Assembly: GCA_903839875.1 (NCBI GenBank)
Contig: CAIMDZ010000194.1
Coordinates: 1 to 64,000 of the forward strand
Length of the DNA: 64,000 nt
DNA from: an uncultured Bacteroidota bacterium
GTDB taxonomy: Bacteria; Bacteroidota; Bacteroidia; Chitinophagales; Chitinophagaceae
Direction of reading: 5' to 3'
Below are positions 16,435 to 25,370 of the stretch, one piece after another. Position 1 is the first letter of the stretch, and every line of letters starts with the position of its first letter. Below the pieces are notes generated by a model, which did no database searches, was not told the DNA's origin, and saw only the letters and a list, made by a program, of their open reading frames with translations. A program made the position numbers and the translations under genes.

Positions 16435-16724
16435 GCTGCTCTTTTTTGAATTTTTTCTTGCTCAGGTAAAGATACAACATGTTGATTATCAATGTGCCTT
16501 AGCTTATGATGTGCGTTCTCTAAAAGTATAGTTGCAAGTATGTCAAGACTGTCTAATATTGCCATTGCTTCCACATCATCATAATGTTCGCAGCCTTTAA
16601 ATGATCGTAGCCAATCAGGTGTATTGTCATTGGGAGCATTAATATTTAACGCGATTACTTTCGGCTTTATATTCTCGTATTCCATTTCCAACTTGTTTTC
16701 TCCTTTTTTGTTTTCCATTATCAT
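16431..16724 (-). CDS. Small protein encoded with the recombinase
   Basis: A 97-residue hydrophilic protein not recognised by family. It is acidic in the first half (KKGENKLEMEYENIKPKVIALNINAPNDNTPDWLRSFKGCEHYDD) with a helical second half (DVEAMAILDSLDILATILLENAHHKLRHIDNQH). Its stop overlaps the recombinase start (ATGA), so the two are translationally coupled. That suggests it is part of the recombination module, for example an accessory or directionality protein; this is inference from position only. Start could be ATG 16724 or ATG 16718. Confidence 0.6.
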   Translation of the reverse strand: MIMENKKGENKLEMEYENIKPKVIALNINAPNDNTPDWLRSFKGCEHYDDVEAMAILDSLDILATILLENAHHKLRHIDNQHVVSLPEQEKIQKRAA

Positions 16725-16847
16725 AATTCATCTTTTTTATGCAAACCTAAAATGCGCTGACGATCTGCTTTCGCGTTTTATGTGGAGTTGTTCCGAGTTA
16801 CTCTTAATAATTCCGAGTTGCTCTTAATAATTCTTACCACACAAAAA

Positions 16848-17112
16848 TACAACGACCGAAAAACCTGCTTTCCGCTTTCGGGCGTACTTTCCGAAAACGG
16901 GCGAAAACTCCGAAAATGGGTGCTAATTCCTTTGTTTTCCTTATTGCATTCAAAGCTACAACGACATAAAACACCACTTACCCGATTCGGGACGATCTGG
17001 GGCGACCAGGGCAAACTTTCCCCGATTTCCAAAATATTAAGCACTCACAATACATTTTTTACTTCTCTGTTGCAAAGCTACAACGGCTGAAAACATCACT
17101 TTACAGTTTGGG
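16848..17112 (+). repeat. Three spaced 35-bp TACAACG repeats
   Basis: Copies at 16848-16882, 16957-16991 and 17079-17112: TACAACGACCGAAAAACCTG, TACAACGACATAAAACACCA and TACAACGGCTGAAAACATCA, each then CTTT/CTTA and a G-rich end. Spacings are 109 and 122 bases. Confidence 0.6.
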
Positions 17113-17448
17113 ACTGTACAGGCACCTAAAGCGCTAACAAAACCTGCATCGCACTAACATTACCTGTCCGGGATAATTTGGAACTCTCAACTCCACCTCT
17201 GTAAACTAAAATAAGGATTAACAGATACTGGTAAACCACATCAGGACTAACGAACATTATCCCACGATTTGACTACCATTTGAAAACTATTTGAAAACTA
17301 TTTGTTTTCCATTTAAAAATGATTGAAAATAGTTGACTTCCATTTAAAATTCATTGAAGACAGGCTGGCCGCATGAGGGTAATTATACACTTACTGTCAA
17401 TTTTCAACTAAATATTTCTATATTTTTTCTTTGCAAAATGAATAATGT

Positions 17449-17456
17449 TAAATTTG
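17449..17456 (+). promoter_or_regulatory. TAAATTTG -7 box abutting the DUF3644 gene
   Basis: TAAATTTG ends four bases before the ATG at 17461. A TTG at 17431 is 15 bases upstream, shorter than ideal. Confidence 0.45.
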
Positions 17457-17460
17457 AAAA

Positions 17461-18522
17461 ATGGAAATAGAAGATGTTGTAGCAAAACGCGGTTTGCCAT
17501 CATGGGAAGATGCTGATACTGGAATAAATGATGTTATTATCAAGCACTTGTTAGAGAACTCCAAATCTGCAATATTTGGCGCAGTTGAATTGCATAACAA
17601 ACCTGTATTTCCATGTAGATATGAAATTGCCATTATCCTGACAATTAATGCTTGGGAATTGGCAATGAAGGCCTATATTCTTAAATATCTTCCGGAGCAT
17701 AAACTTCTTGACGAAGATGGCAAATCAAGACCATTTGACAAATGCATTTCTCTAATAGAACGGCAGATAGGGAAAGATTTTTTGCCAGTTAAAGAAAGTG
17801 TTGAAAACTTATACAAATATAGGTGCGACATTATTCATTATTATGGGACAGGAATTGAAGCAATATTATACTCTCTATTGCGTCCAAACATTTTATTTTT
17901 CTCTGATTTTTTCAAAAAGTTTTTTGATATAGATTTGGCTGAAGAAGCAAACTTAATTATACTTCCAATAGGCTTTAAGCGTATTATTTCACCATTAGAT
18001 TTTTTAAGTGAAAAGTCAGTGGATGGGAATGAATTTGTAAAGGCGCTTATTGACAATATAAAAAAATCTGCCCAAAACCTAATTGACAATGGGTTTGAAG
18101 ATGGTTTGGTTTGTAATTATAGTATGTACATAGAAAAAGAGCATAAAATTGCTCATGCCGATATTATAGTTGGTGTTACGCAGGATAATGAAAAGGCGGC
18201 ATTTAATGTAGGTTTCAATAAGAAAATGAGATTAACAAACGATGCAAGCGCACAAGCAATCAGATTAGATGAAGAGAGTGTATTTAGGGATTATTTCAAT
18301 ATGACCTACACATTTTTTTTGGATAGAGCCAAAAAAGAGATTGAAGGGTTTAAAATGGGTGGCAAAAAATTTAATGATATACTTAATAAAATAAAGAAGG
18401 ATGAAAATTGCTTTAGGAAAAGATGTCTTGATATAAACCCAAGACCCAAAAGCATATATAAGCCGTATTATAGTGAGTTAGCTCTTGACAGACTTAAGGA
18501 AGAGTATAAAACGACTACTTAA
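17461..18522 (+). CDS. DUF3644-type protein
   Basis: A 353-residue cytosolic protein. The stretch LLENSKSAIFGAVELHNKPVFPCRYEIAIILTINAWELAMKAYILKYLPEHKLL near residues 25-80 is what I recognise as the DUF3644 signature. It is followed by PFDKCISLIERQIGKDFLPVKESVENLYKYRCDIIHYYGTGIE, which contains an R-x4-H-like RCDIIHYY reminiscent of HEPN RNases. DUF3644 proteins are often found in defence islands, but no reaction is established. A HEPN-like ribonuclease role is only a guess. It lies at the left of the island's cargo, preceded by a -7 box that nearly touches its ATG, and converges with a small ORF by eight bases. Confidence 0.65.
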   Translation: MEIEDVVAKRGLPSWEDADTGINDVIIKHLLENSKSAIFGAVELHNKPVFPCRYEIAIILTINAWELAMKAYILKYLPEHKLLDEDGKSRPFDKCISLIERQIGKDFLPVKESVENLYKYRCDIIHYYGTGIEAILYSLLRPNILFFSDFFKKFFDIDLAEEANLIILPIGFKRIISPLDFLSEKSVDGNEFVKALIDNIKKSAQNLIDNGFEDGLVCNYSMYIEKEHKIAHADIIVGVTQDNEKAAFNVGFNKKMRLTNDASAQAIRLDEESVFRDYFNMTYTFFLDRAKKEIEGFKMGGKKFNDILNKIKKDENCFRKRCLDINPRPKSIYKPYYSELALDRLKEEYKTTT

Positions 18523-18724
18523 GGTATTCAGACAGAGATAAAGCATTTTTAGGTAGAATAATGTCCAATCCCAAGACTGGTTTATCTGAAATATTAATTT
18601 CGCCAGTTGGCGAGTTTGATAATATTGTTTTCAATATTTCAACCTCCGTTTCTCTGTTGGTAAATACTTCCCGAACAGAGCCATCTGATAATTTACAAGT
18701 AACCAAAAGGTTTGTAATCTCCAT
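18515..18724 (-). CDS. Small hypothetical protein, 69 residues
   Basis: The frame is open from 18829, but MEITNLLVTCKLSDGSVREVFTNRETEVEILKTIL (start at 18724) reads as a complete small protein. The upstream 35 residues (MDMLTGEKPTLRKRLKTTGK) look non-native. Sequence suggests a small beta-alpha fold, with GSVREVFTNRETEVEILKTIL and GEINISDKPVLGLDIILPKNALSLSEYLK. No family recognised. It overlaps the DUF3644 stop by eight bases on the opposite strand. Confidence 0.5.
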   Translation of the reverse strand: MEITNLLVTCKLSDGSVREVFTNRETEVEILKTILSNSPTGEINISDKPVLGLDIILPKNALSLSEYLK

Positions 18725-18982
18725 AAAACAGTCTGTTTTAAGTAATAAATATACTACTGTTTTTTTAATCTTACCTGTTGTTTTTAATCTCTTCCGCAAC
18801 GTAGGCTTTTCTCCTGTCAGCATATCCACAATACTTTTAGCGTACTGGTTGGTATCTTTGGTTTTCGTTTACTTTGCTATGCTGTAATGTTGCGAAGGGT
18901 AAAATCAGCGATTAATATTTATTTGTTTAAACTGATGTGCTACCGAAAAAATGAAAACTTCACAATAGCGTTACGCCTTGAT

Positions 18983-18990
18983 TATATTTG
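18983..18990 (+). promoter_or_regulatory. TATATTTG -7 box abutting hsdM
   Basis: TATATTTG matches TAnnTTTG and ends five bases before the hsdM ATG at 18996, the same geometry as at the DUF4143 ATPase. No clean -33 TTG at the ideal spacing was found. Confidence 0.45.
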
Positions 18991-18995
18991 TCCCG

Positions 18996-21317
18996 ATGGA
19001 TCAGAAATTATCTCTTTCAAGATTAGAAACACTACTGCTCAAAGCCTGCGACATACTCCGGGGAAACATGGATGCTTCGGAATTTAAAGAGCATATTTTT
19101 GGGGCTTTGTTCCTGAAGCGGCTTAGTGATAAGTTTGATGCTGACAGGGCTAAATTAGAACTGGAATACACGCAAAAGGGGCTTGCTGCTGCCCTTATAG
19201 CCAAGCAACTAGATAACCCAGCCAAATACGATTTTTACGTGCCAGAGCGGAGCCGCTGGGCTAATATCCGCCACCTGAAAAAGGATGTTGGTACGTCACT
19301 AAATAAAGCCCTGGAAGCCCTGGAAGAAAGCAACCCGAATACGTTGCAGGATGTATTGAAAAGTATTAACTACAATAAGAAGGTTGGGCAAAAGACACTG
19401 GACGATAGCACCCTGGTTGACTTTATTCAACATTTTGAAAAGATACCGCTGAAGGATGAAGACTTTGAGTTTCCCGACCTGATGGGAGCCGCCTATGAGT
19501 ATCTGATAAAATACTTTGCGGATAGTGCAGGAAAGAAAGCTGGAGAATTCTATACACCAAGTGAAGTTGTAAAATTACTTACAAATTTGCTGGAGCCCAA
19601 AGAAGGTATGAGCATTTACGACCCAACTGTAGGATCGGGTGGTATGCTTATACAGGCACATAATTACATAGCACAATCGGGCGGCAATACGAGGAACTTG
19701 TCATTATATGGGCAAGAAAGCAGCGGTGGTGTTTGGTCTTTATGCAGAATGAATATGCTGCTACATGGCATCTTTACCGCTAAAATATATAATGATGATA
19801 CTATAAAGAATCCCAGGCACCTCGAAGCTGATGGTAGATTAAAGAGTTTTGATAGGGTTATAGCTAACCCACCGTTTTCACAGAACTACAGCAAGAACGG
19901 GATGGAACATAAAGACCGCTTTCAGGTATTTATGCCAGAAGGTGGGAAGAAGGCAGAATTTATGTTTGTACAACACATGATAAGTGTGCTGAAGAGTGAC
20001 GGTAAGATGGCAGTGATAATGCCTCATGGTGTATTATTTAGAGGTGGTGAAGAAAAGACTGCCAGGAAGTGGATATTGGAAAAGGGGTGGTTGGAAGCGG
20101 TTATTGGTTTACCAGGTGGTTTATTTTATGGTACGAGTATTCCTGCCAGCGTTTTAATCATCAACAAATTGAGGCCCGGTGACGGGCGTGAAGTGTTGTT
20201 CATAAACGCTGACCGTGAGTACAAGGAAGGAAAAAACCAGAACAAGCTAAGACCTGAAGATATAGAGAAGATAAGCTACGTTTACCGTAATAAACTTTCA
20301 GTTCCCCACTATAGCCAAATGGTGAAGCTTGAAGAACTGGAAGCTGAAGACTTTAACCTCAACATAAGAAGGTATGTAGATAATGCACCGCCACCAGAGC
20401 CACATGATGTAAAAGCACACCTGAGCGGGGGAATACCTGAAGCCGAGGTGGAAGCCCTAAGCAGTTTCTTTACCAACTATGCAGGAACAAAAGAAATGTT
20501 GTTTACAGCACTCAGACCAGGCTACCTGCAATTTACATCTGAGTTAACGGATAAGGAGCAAATAAAAGTACGTATAGAAAGTAACCAGGGTGTAATAAAT
20601 AAACATGCTGCATACCAAGCAATACTGAAGGAATGGTGGAATAAACATTTACCAACCATTAAAGCCATTAATAACCAGAAGGCGGTGTTTGACCTGTACC
20701 GTAAGTTGTTAGCAGAAATAAGCACTACATTGCTGCCATTGGGTATTCTGGATCAATTTAAGATACGGGGTGCATTTGCATCATTCTGGAACGATGAAAC
20801 GATATTGAGTGATCTGAAATCGGTAGCGGCAAGTGGATGGGGAGCAAACCTAATACCCGATGAAGAAATACTAAGATCACAGTTTGCCGACATACTGGAT
20901 AAACACGAACAGAACCTAAACCAACTGGCAGAAGCGGAAGCCCTTAAAACGGAAATGGAAGGTGAAGACTATGAACCAGACGAAAGCCAGCCTACCAAAA
21001 CACTAAAGAAGGTTAAGGATGACATAAAAAAATTGAAAGCTGAGATAGGTGCAATGGATAAGCGAAGGGAAGAGCTGGTAGCCGCTGCCAGAGTAAAGAT
21101 AACACCAGCAGAAGCCGAGCAACTAATAATAGCGAGGTGGGAACGAACCTTATACAGTACTATAGAAAGTTATCTGAAACAATACCAACAGGTTTTTGTA
21201 GCGGCTATTGAGAACCTATATGATAAGTACACGGTAACACTAAAGAAGCTGATAACAGAGCGAGAAGAAGAAACCCGATTGTTAAACCAGTATTTAATCG
21301 AATTGGGTTATGAGTAA
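18996..21317 (+). CDS. hsdM: Type I restriction-modification system DNA methyltransferase (HsdM)
   Basis: Modification subunit that methylates adenine at the site chosen by HsdS. ATG 18996 gives [47 protein letters not shown], the HsdM_N start; the track start six codons earlier is not needed. The methylase domain has [20 protein letters not shown] motif [11 protein letters not shown] and catalytic NPPFSQNY. The C-terminal third (from about 480) is long and charged, with a coiled coil [21 protein letters not shown]; 773 residues is longer than the 500-residue classical form. First gene of an operon: hsdS overlaps its end by eight bases. Confidence 0.95.
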   Translation: MDQKLSLSRLETLLLKACDILRGNMDASEFKEHIFGALFLKRLSDKFDADRAKLELEYTQKGLAAALIAKQLDNPAKYDFYVPERSRWANIRHLKKDVGTSLNKALEALEESNPNTLQDVLKSINYNKKVGQKTLDDSTLVDFIQHFEKIPLKDEDFEFPDLMGAAYEYLIKYFADSAGKKAGEFYTPSEVVKLLTNLLEPKEGMSIYDPTVGSGGMLIQAHNYIAQSGGNTRNLSLYGQESSGGVWSLCRMNMLLHGIFTAKIYNDDTIKNPRHLEADGRLKSFDRVIANPPFSQNYSKNGMEHKDRFQVFMPEGGKKAEFMFVQHMISVLKSDGKMAVIMPHGVLFRGGEEKTARKWILEKGWLEAVIGLPGGLFYGTSIPASVLIINKLRPGDGREVLFINADREYKEGKNQNKLRPEDIEKISYVYRNKLSVPHYSQMVKLEELEAEDFNLNIRRYVDNAPPPEPHDVKAHLSGGIPEAEVEALSSFFTNYAGTKEMLFTALRPGYLQFTSELTDKEQIKVRIESNQGVINKHAAYQAILKEWWNKHLPTIKAINNQKAVFDLYRKLLAEISTTLLPLGILDQFKIRGAFASFWNDETILSDLKSVAASGWGANLIPDEEILRSQFADILDKHEQNLNQLAEAEALKTEMEGEDYEPDESQPTKTLKKVKDDIKKLKAEIGAMDKRREELVAAARVKITPAEAEQLIIARWERTLYSTIESYLKQYQQVFVAAIENLYDKYTVTLKKLITEREEETRLLNQYLIELGYE

Positions 21318-22488
21318 CTGGAAAGAATATTCATTATCGGAAATTGGCAATATTATTACTGGTTATACACCTCCAATTCTTAATAAAACGAAATGGGACG
21401 GTAATGTGGCATTTTATTCACCCGCCGATTTTGGTCAACATTTATACTGTAATAAAACAGAAAGAACAATTTCTGAAACAGCGTTACAAAGGAACAGGAC
21501 TATACCTGTTAATAGCATAATGGTAACGTGTATTGGTAGTACCATTGGTAAAATGTCGCTTGCAGGGAATTATGGTATCACCAACCAACAAATTAATACC
21601 ATAGTATGCGATGTGAAATTTCACTACTTATTTATTTACTATAGTTTACTTTACAACATAAAGCAGATAGATGCATTATATGGAGTTACAGCAATACCTA
21701 TCGTAAACAAACAGCAATTTTCAACAATTAGACTGCCAATACCTGCCTTCTCCATCCAACAAAAGATCGCAAAGATACTATCCATTATTGACGGACAGAT
21801 AGAAAAAACTGAAGCAATTATTGCCAAATACCAGGCGGTGAAACAGGGAATGTTACAGGATTTGTTTACAAGGGGTATAGACGTTACAACTGGTGAGCTA
21901 AGACCCAAATACGAAGACGCACCAGAGTTGTATAAGGATTCACCGCTGGGGATGATACCGAAAGATTGGGATGTTGAAAGTTTAGATCAGGTTTGCAAAA
22001 TGAGAAGTGGAGAAGGGATTACCGCCGAAACAATATCCGAAGTTGGTGAATATCCTGTTTATGGCGGCAATGGCTTACGAGGTTTCACAGATAAATATAC
22101 GCACGATGGTTATTATATTTTGATTGGAAGGCAAGGTGCATTGTGTGGAAATATTACAAAAGCAAGCGGCAAATTTTACGCTTCAGAACATGCTGTTGTT
22201 GTGACCTTACATGAAAATATGGATACGGATTGGCTGTCTGAGAAATTAGAAATGATGACGTTAAACAAATATTCCGAAGCTTCAGCGCAACCAGGGTTAT
22301 CGGTATCAAAAATATTAAGGCTGAAAATCGTTAAGCCGAAATATCAGGAACAAAAAAGCATATCGTCTAAAATTAACCAGGCGAATGAAAAACTACGGAT
22401 TGAGGGTAAATACCTAATTAAAACCAGATTTATTAAACAAGGTTTAATGAGTGATTTATTGAGTGGAAAGGTAGAAGTAACAGCGTAA
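21310..22488 (+). CDS. hsdS: Type I restriction-modification specificity subunit (HsdS)
   Basis: Supplies DNA recognition for both methylation and cleavage. 392 residues with the expected two target-recognition domains. The first starts [21 protein letters not shown] and ends in the conserved helix [43 protein letters not shown] near residues 138-185. The second begins [22 protein letters not shown] near 212 and ends with the matching helix through [17 protein letters not shown]. The first TRD is somewhat short. The start overlaps hsdM by eight bases, so translation is coupled. Confidence 0.94.
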   Translation: MSNWKEYSLSEIGNIITGYTPPILNKTKWDGNVAFYSPADFGQHLYCNKTERTISETALQRNRTIPVNSIMVTCIGSTIGKMSLAGNYGITNQQINTIVCDVKFHYLFIYYSLLYNIKQIDALYGVTAIPIVNKQQFSTIRLPIPAFSIQQKIAKILSIIDGQIEKTEAIIAKYQAVKQGMLQDLFTRGIDVTTGELRPKYEDAPELYKDSPLGMIPKDWDVESLDQVCKMRSGEGITAETISEVGEYPVYGGNGLRGFTDKYTHDGYYILIGRQGALCGNITKASGKFYASEHAVVVTLHENMDTDWLSEKLEMMTLNKYSEASAQPGLSVSKILRLKIVKPKYQEQKSISSKINQANEKLRIEGKYLIKTRFIKQGLMSDLLSGKVEVTA

Positions 22489-22499
22489 AAAGTAATGTT

Positions 22500-23135
22500 A
22501 TGATGCAGCTAATTCAGTTAATGTCGGTTTTTACAGTATGGTCTACTGGGTTATTTTTCGTTATTAAGTACATCGGCAAGAAGGTAGTGGATCGAACCTT
22601 TGAGAGAGATACTATTAGATTCAAGAGTGAACTTGATAAGGATTTAAAGCTGTTCGATGCAAATCTTCATGAAACTACCATTAAGTACCAGATTCAGTAC
22701 TCAACAATTCATTCCAATACAGCAACAGTAATTACTGAGCTATATAAACTCATCATAAATCTGGAATATTCAGTTGGTGACTATATGCGTAATAACGGGA
22801 AGCCTGAGTTTTCTAAAAAAATGTATGAAGACCTTAATGCTTTGAAACGAAAGCATTATGAAACGGACATCTACTTCAGTGATCAACTTAATGCGAAATT
22901 CATGACGATTATTAATGCTTTTGTCGGTGTTTATGCTGATTTCGACACTTATTTAGCCTACGGCGAATACAATGAACTGGATAAAGATTTGAAAATTGAA
23001 AAAAGGGAGATGAAAAATGCAGCAGCCGATGGCATATCAAAAAAAATACCGCAGATAAAAGCAGACCTAAAAAAAGAGTATCAAGCAATTTTAGGAATAA
23101 CCTTTAAAACAACAACCAATGAACACGACAATTAA
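22500..23135 (+). CDS. Membrane-anchored coiled-coil protein within the R-M operon
   Basis: A 211-residue protein with one hydrophobic N-terminal helix (LIQLMSVFTVWSTGLFFVIKYI), then a charged, mostly helical cytosolic part (FERDTIRFKSELDKDLKLFDANLHETTIKYQIQYSTIHSNTATVITELYKLI). There is no signal-peptide cleavage site. Similar TM-plus-coiled-coil proteins are seen beside type I R-M and other defence genes but I do not recognise a named family. It starts 11 bases after hsdS and overlaps the next gene by 17. If the cyclase-like gene downstream is active, this could be its membrane effector; that is speculation. Confidence 0.62.
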   Translation: MMQLIQLMSVFTVWSTGLFFVIKYIGKKVVDRTFERDTIRFKSELDKDLKLFDANLHETTIKYQIQYSTIHSNTATVITELYKLIINLEYSVGDYMRNNGKPEFSKKMYEDLNALKRKHYETDIYFSDQLNAKFMTIINAFVGVYADFDTYLAYGEYNELDKDLKIEKREMKNAAADGISKKIPQIKADLKKEYQAILGITFKTTTNEHDN

Positions 23136-23502
23136 TGACATTACCAGACAACAAAACAAGCAAGTTCAAAGAGCCTCTGTAAAAGGTAGGCTTCAGAAAA
23201 AGGTTGTAAGACCCTATGAGTTAGAATACTTTTTTGAGTTAATCGAAGTGTATCCAAAAAACGGTATGCCAATTGAAACACAAGTAGGACTTACAATTCA
23301 GAACCGTGGTGAAGTTGATGACAAAATAATATATGGATATGCGGACACGGTTGACGAAGCAATTGATTTATACAGACAGTTTTGTGGAACAATGAATACC
23401 CAGCCAGACCCCGATACTGAGGAATATTTGAGAGGTCGGGTTGACAGAAGGGCACAAAATGTTTGTCTGTTGATAGTTGAACGATTAATAGAAATCGGAT
23501 AA
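23119..23502 (+). CDS. Hypothetical protein, 127 residues, R-M operon
   Basis: Not recognised. The N-terminus is basic (TRQQNKQVQRASVKGRLQKKVVRPYELEYFFELIEVYPKNGMPIETQVGLTIQNRGEVDDKIIYGYADTVDEAIDLYRQF), followed by an acidic turn (TQPDPDTEEYLRGRVDRRAQN) and a hydrophobic C-terminal helix. The predicted composition is mixed alpha/beta, cytosolic. Overlap of 17 bases with the gene upstream supports cotranslation. The FFELIEV...YADTVDEAIDLYRQFCG pattern suggests a small alpha/beta domain. No function is proposed. Confidence 0.6.
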   Translation: MNTTINDITRQQNKQVQRASVKGRLQKKVVRPYELEYFFELIEVYPKNGMPIETQVGLTIQNRGEVDDKIIYGYADTVDEAIDLYRQFCGTMNTQPDPDTEEYLRGRVDRRAQNVCLLIVERLIEIG

Positions 23503-23547
23503 GTGTTAGAATTGACGTAAAGAGTTAACCAAATCAAATGAACCAAT

Positions 23548-24429
23548 ATGACTGTACACCAGGAAATTATTTCAGCATCCGACTACACCAATGTGTATCA
23601 GGGGGAGTATTTTAATTGCTATCAAATCCATGTCTTTAGTTTCAATAAGGTCTTTTCAACTTATTTTAACCCTGAACTGATAGCTATTGAACAGCTTAGG
23701 CAAAATGTGAAAAGTGTAGTAGCAGCAATTGCTGAGAGAAGCAGGCAAGCGGAACCCGCCCTGTTTGAAAAGAACGGGAAATTCCTGATAACTTATAACA
23801 ACGACATACTTGACCCTGTTGAGTTATTTGAATTTCTTCCTGAATTTGTTAGGTATGAACCTGTTTATGATTATAATGATTTGTTCGAGTATATTGGTGA
23901 CATTCCGATCGATGTTTTCATGAAAAATGCAATGATAAGCATCGGTGCAGAGGAACTATATGGTGAGATTGAAGGTCAGGTAGCGAAATTGGTTGAGCAC
24001 CAGAACAGCGATATTGCGTACAATGAAGAAACGAAAGCCATAGATACAAGTGATCCCAAGTTCCTGATTGAAGTATATAAAATCGAGAAGGACTATAAAC
24101 CTGTTTTAGTAGAAACGTTACGTTCCAACAACTTTGAACGAACCCTTTTTCTTCTAGAATACCGCCATATAATGGAACCAGATCGCCGATTTTCGTTTAA
24201 GGCAATTGACATTGCAACGAAAAAAGTAATTGAAGATCATATCGAAGAATCAATAGAGAGTATACGATTCAATAAACATTTGCGCAAAAATCCACCCACC
24301 ATTGATTTGGGAGCGATGCAGCGCATGGAATTAGACAATGATGATCCAGATTTTCTGAGTTGGGAAGAATACACCGCCAACGATGATGAATATGAAGAAG
24401 GTGACGATGAATATACACCAAGGCATTAA
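23548..24429 (+). CDS. Hypothetical acidic protein, 293 residues, R-M operon
   Basis: Not recognised by family. A cytosolic protein with a mixed helix/strand N-terminal region (HQEIISASDYTNVYQGEYFNCYQIHVFSFNKVFSTYFNPELIAIEQL), a DVFMKNAMISIGAEELYGEIEGQVAKLV helical middle, and a strongly acidic C-terminal tail (DNDDPDFLSWEEYTANDDEYEEGDDEYTP). Such tails often mimic DNA, so an R-M-associated regulator or anti-restriction-like function is conceivable but not shown. It is separated from neighbours by 45 and 48 bases on the same strand. Confidence 0.58.
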   Translation: MTVHQEIISASDYTNVYQGEYFNCYQIHVFSFNKVFSTYFNPELIAIEQLRQNVKSVVAAIAERSRQAEPALFEKNGKFLITYNNDILDPVELFEFLPEFVRYEPVYDYNDLFEYIGDIPIDVFMKNAMISIGAEELYGEIEGQVAKLVEHQNSDIAYNEETKAIDTSDPKFLIEVYKIEKDYKPVLVETLRSNNFERTLFLLEYRHIMEPDRRFSFKAIDIATKKVIEDHIEESIESIRFNKHLRKNPPTIDLGAMQRMELDNDDPDFLSWEEYTANDDEYEEGDDEYTPRH

Positions 24430-24477
24430 AGATCACAAGAAACAAGAGCTTTCCAGAAAAGTAATAAAATCAAGCCT

Positions 24478-25293
24478 ATGCAGGAGTTTATAGCATTCTA
24501 TGATATTTTGGGGTTTAAACAGCTAACGGAAAATAATACCCAGGCACTTGTCAATCGGTCAATTGAGCATATTTTCCGTGAATCACAAACGGCAGTATGT
24601 AAAAATAACTTAACTGATGACCCCCGTCGACCTGGTGTTGTCGTACCTAATTTTGACTTTGCGGAAGTTAATTGTATGCACATTTCCGATAGCATTGTCT
24701 TTTGGACTACAGGCGGTTTAACAGAGCAAAATTTTTTGAACATCGTTGAAGCATGTTATACATTTAACTGGCGAACCCAGCAAAGTGCTTTACCTGTTCG
24801 AGGTTGCCTGGTAGCTGGCGAACTTGAATACCACCCATTTCAGATCAGGAATGCTCAAGGAGTGTCTTTTCATAATAGTTCACTTTATGGAAAAGGAGTA
24901 ACAAATGCATACTTGTTAGCAGAAAGCCAGGATTGGGCTGGAAGCTATATTGACAAAAGTGCATTGCAAGCTGTTTCTCAGAATCTTCAGATTATTCCCA
25001 CACTTATCTACGATAAAAAGCTGGTCTATTACCAAGTGCCATTGAAGGGCGGCAAGTATTCGTATGAGTTAGCGTTTAGAACAATGGGAACATTGAATGA
25101 TGTTGGATTTTACAATAGTGCGAAAGGAATAGAAGCCAATTTTAGGATACCCATGAATGGGCAATCGTTTGATGATTCTGTTCAAAGAAAACTGACTAAT
25201 ACAATCAAATTACTGGACTATTTTCGGATAGAAAGCCAGCCTGAAGAAGCCAAAGACAGTAAATCTGTTGACGGTGAACCTCTTCAAGTGTAA
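24478..25293 (+). CDS. Class III nucleotide-cyclase-like protein, R-M operon
   Basis: A 271-residue protein whose first 170 residues follow the class III cyclase pattern: IAFYDILGFKQL (first metal Asp), HISDSIVFWT near residue 68 (second metal Asp), LPVRGCLVAGE near 107 (the usual LRIGIHTG strand), and GKGVTNAYLLAE near 138 (the usual VN-A-R-L helix; the Asn is present, the Arg is replaced by Leu). The remaining C-terminal part is unassigned. This resemblance is read by eye. An active enzyme would make cyclic nucleotides, as in Pycsar defence, but the missing Arg makes activity uncertain. It sits just before hsdR. Confidence 0.55.
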   Translation: MQEFIAFYDILGFKQLTENNTQALVNRSIEHIFRESQTAVCKNNLTDDPRRPGVVVPNFDFAEVNCMHISDSIVFWTTGGLTEQNFLNIVEACYTFNWRTQQSALPVRGCLVAGELEYHPFQIRNAQGVSFHNSSLYGKGVTNAYLLAESQDWAGSYIDKSALQAVSQNLQIIPTLIYDKKLVYYQVPLKGGKYSYELAFRTMGTLNDVGFYNSAKGIEANFRIPMNGQSFDDSVQRKLTNTIKLLDYFRIESQPEEAKDSKSVDGEPLQV

Positions 25294-25370
25294 CAGGGGG
25301 AAATACTCCAATGTATTTTGTAATTTGAGACCCGGCGCAAGCCGCCGCAATCACAAAACCGTTGTTTCCC

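Larger units (their letters stand above)
16725..17460. other. Non-coding left end of the island with spaced repeats
   Basis: About 735 bases with no credible gene. Three imperfect 35-base repeats beginning TACAACGrC occur at 16848, 16957 and 17079, each followed by CTTT/CTTA and a run ending GGG(A). A direct repeat TTCCGAGTT(A/G)CTCTTAATAA lies at about 16798-16830. Between 17275 and 17365 there is an A/T-rich run of ATTTGAAAACT / ATTTAAAA / ATTGAAAA units. This may contain recombinase binding sites, an origin or a transfer site; the role is unknown. Confidence 0.5.

Noticed and set aside
16848-17112. The three TACAACG repeats as a CRISPR array
   Set aside because: Repeats are imperfect, spacers are 70-90 bases and unequal, and no cas1 or effector genes are nearby; the Cas2-like gene is 23 kb away and is a different protein class.
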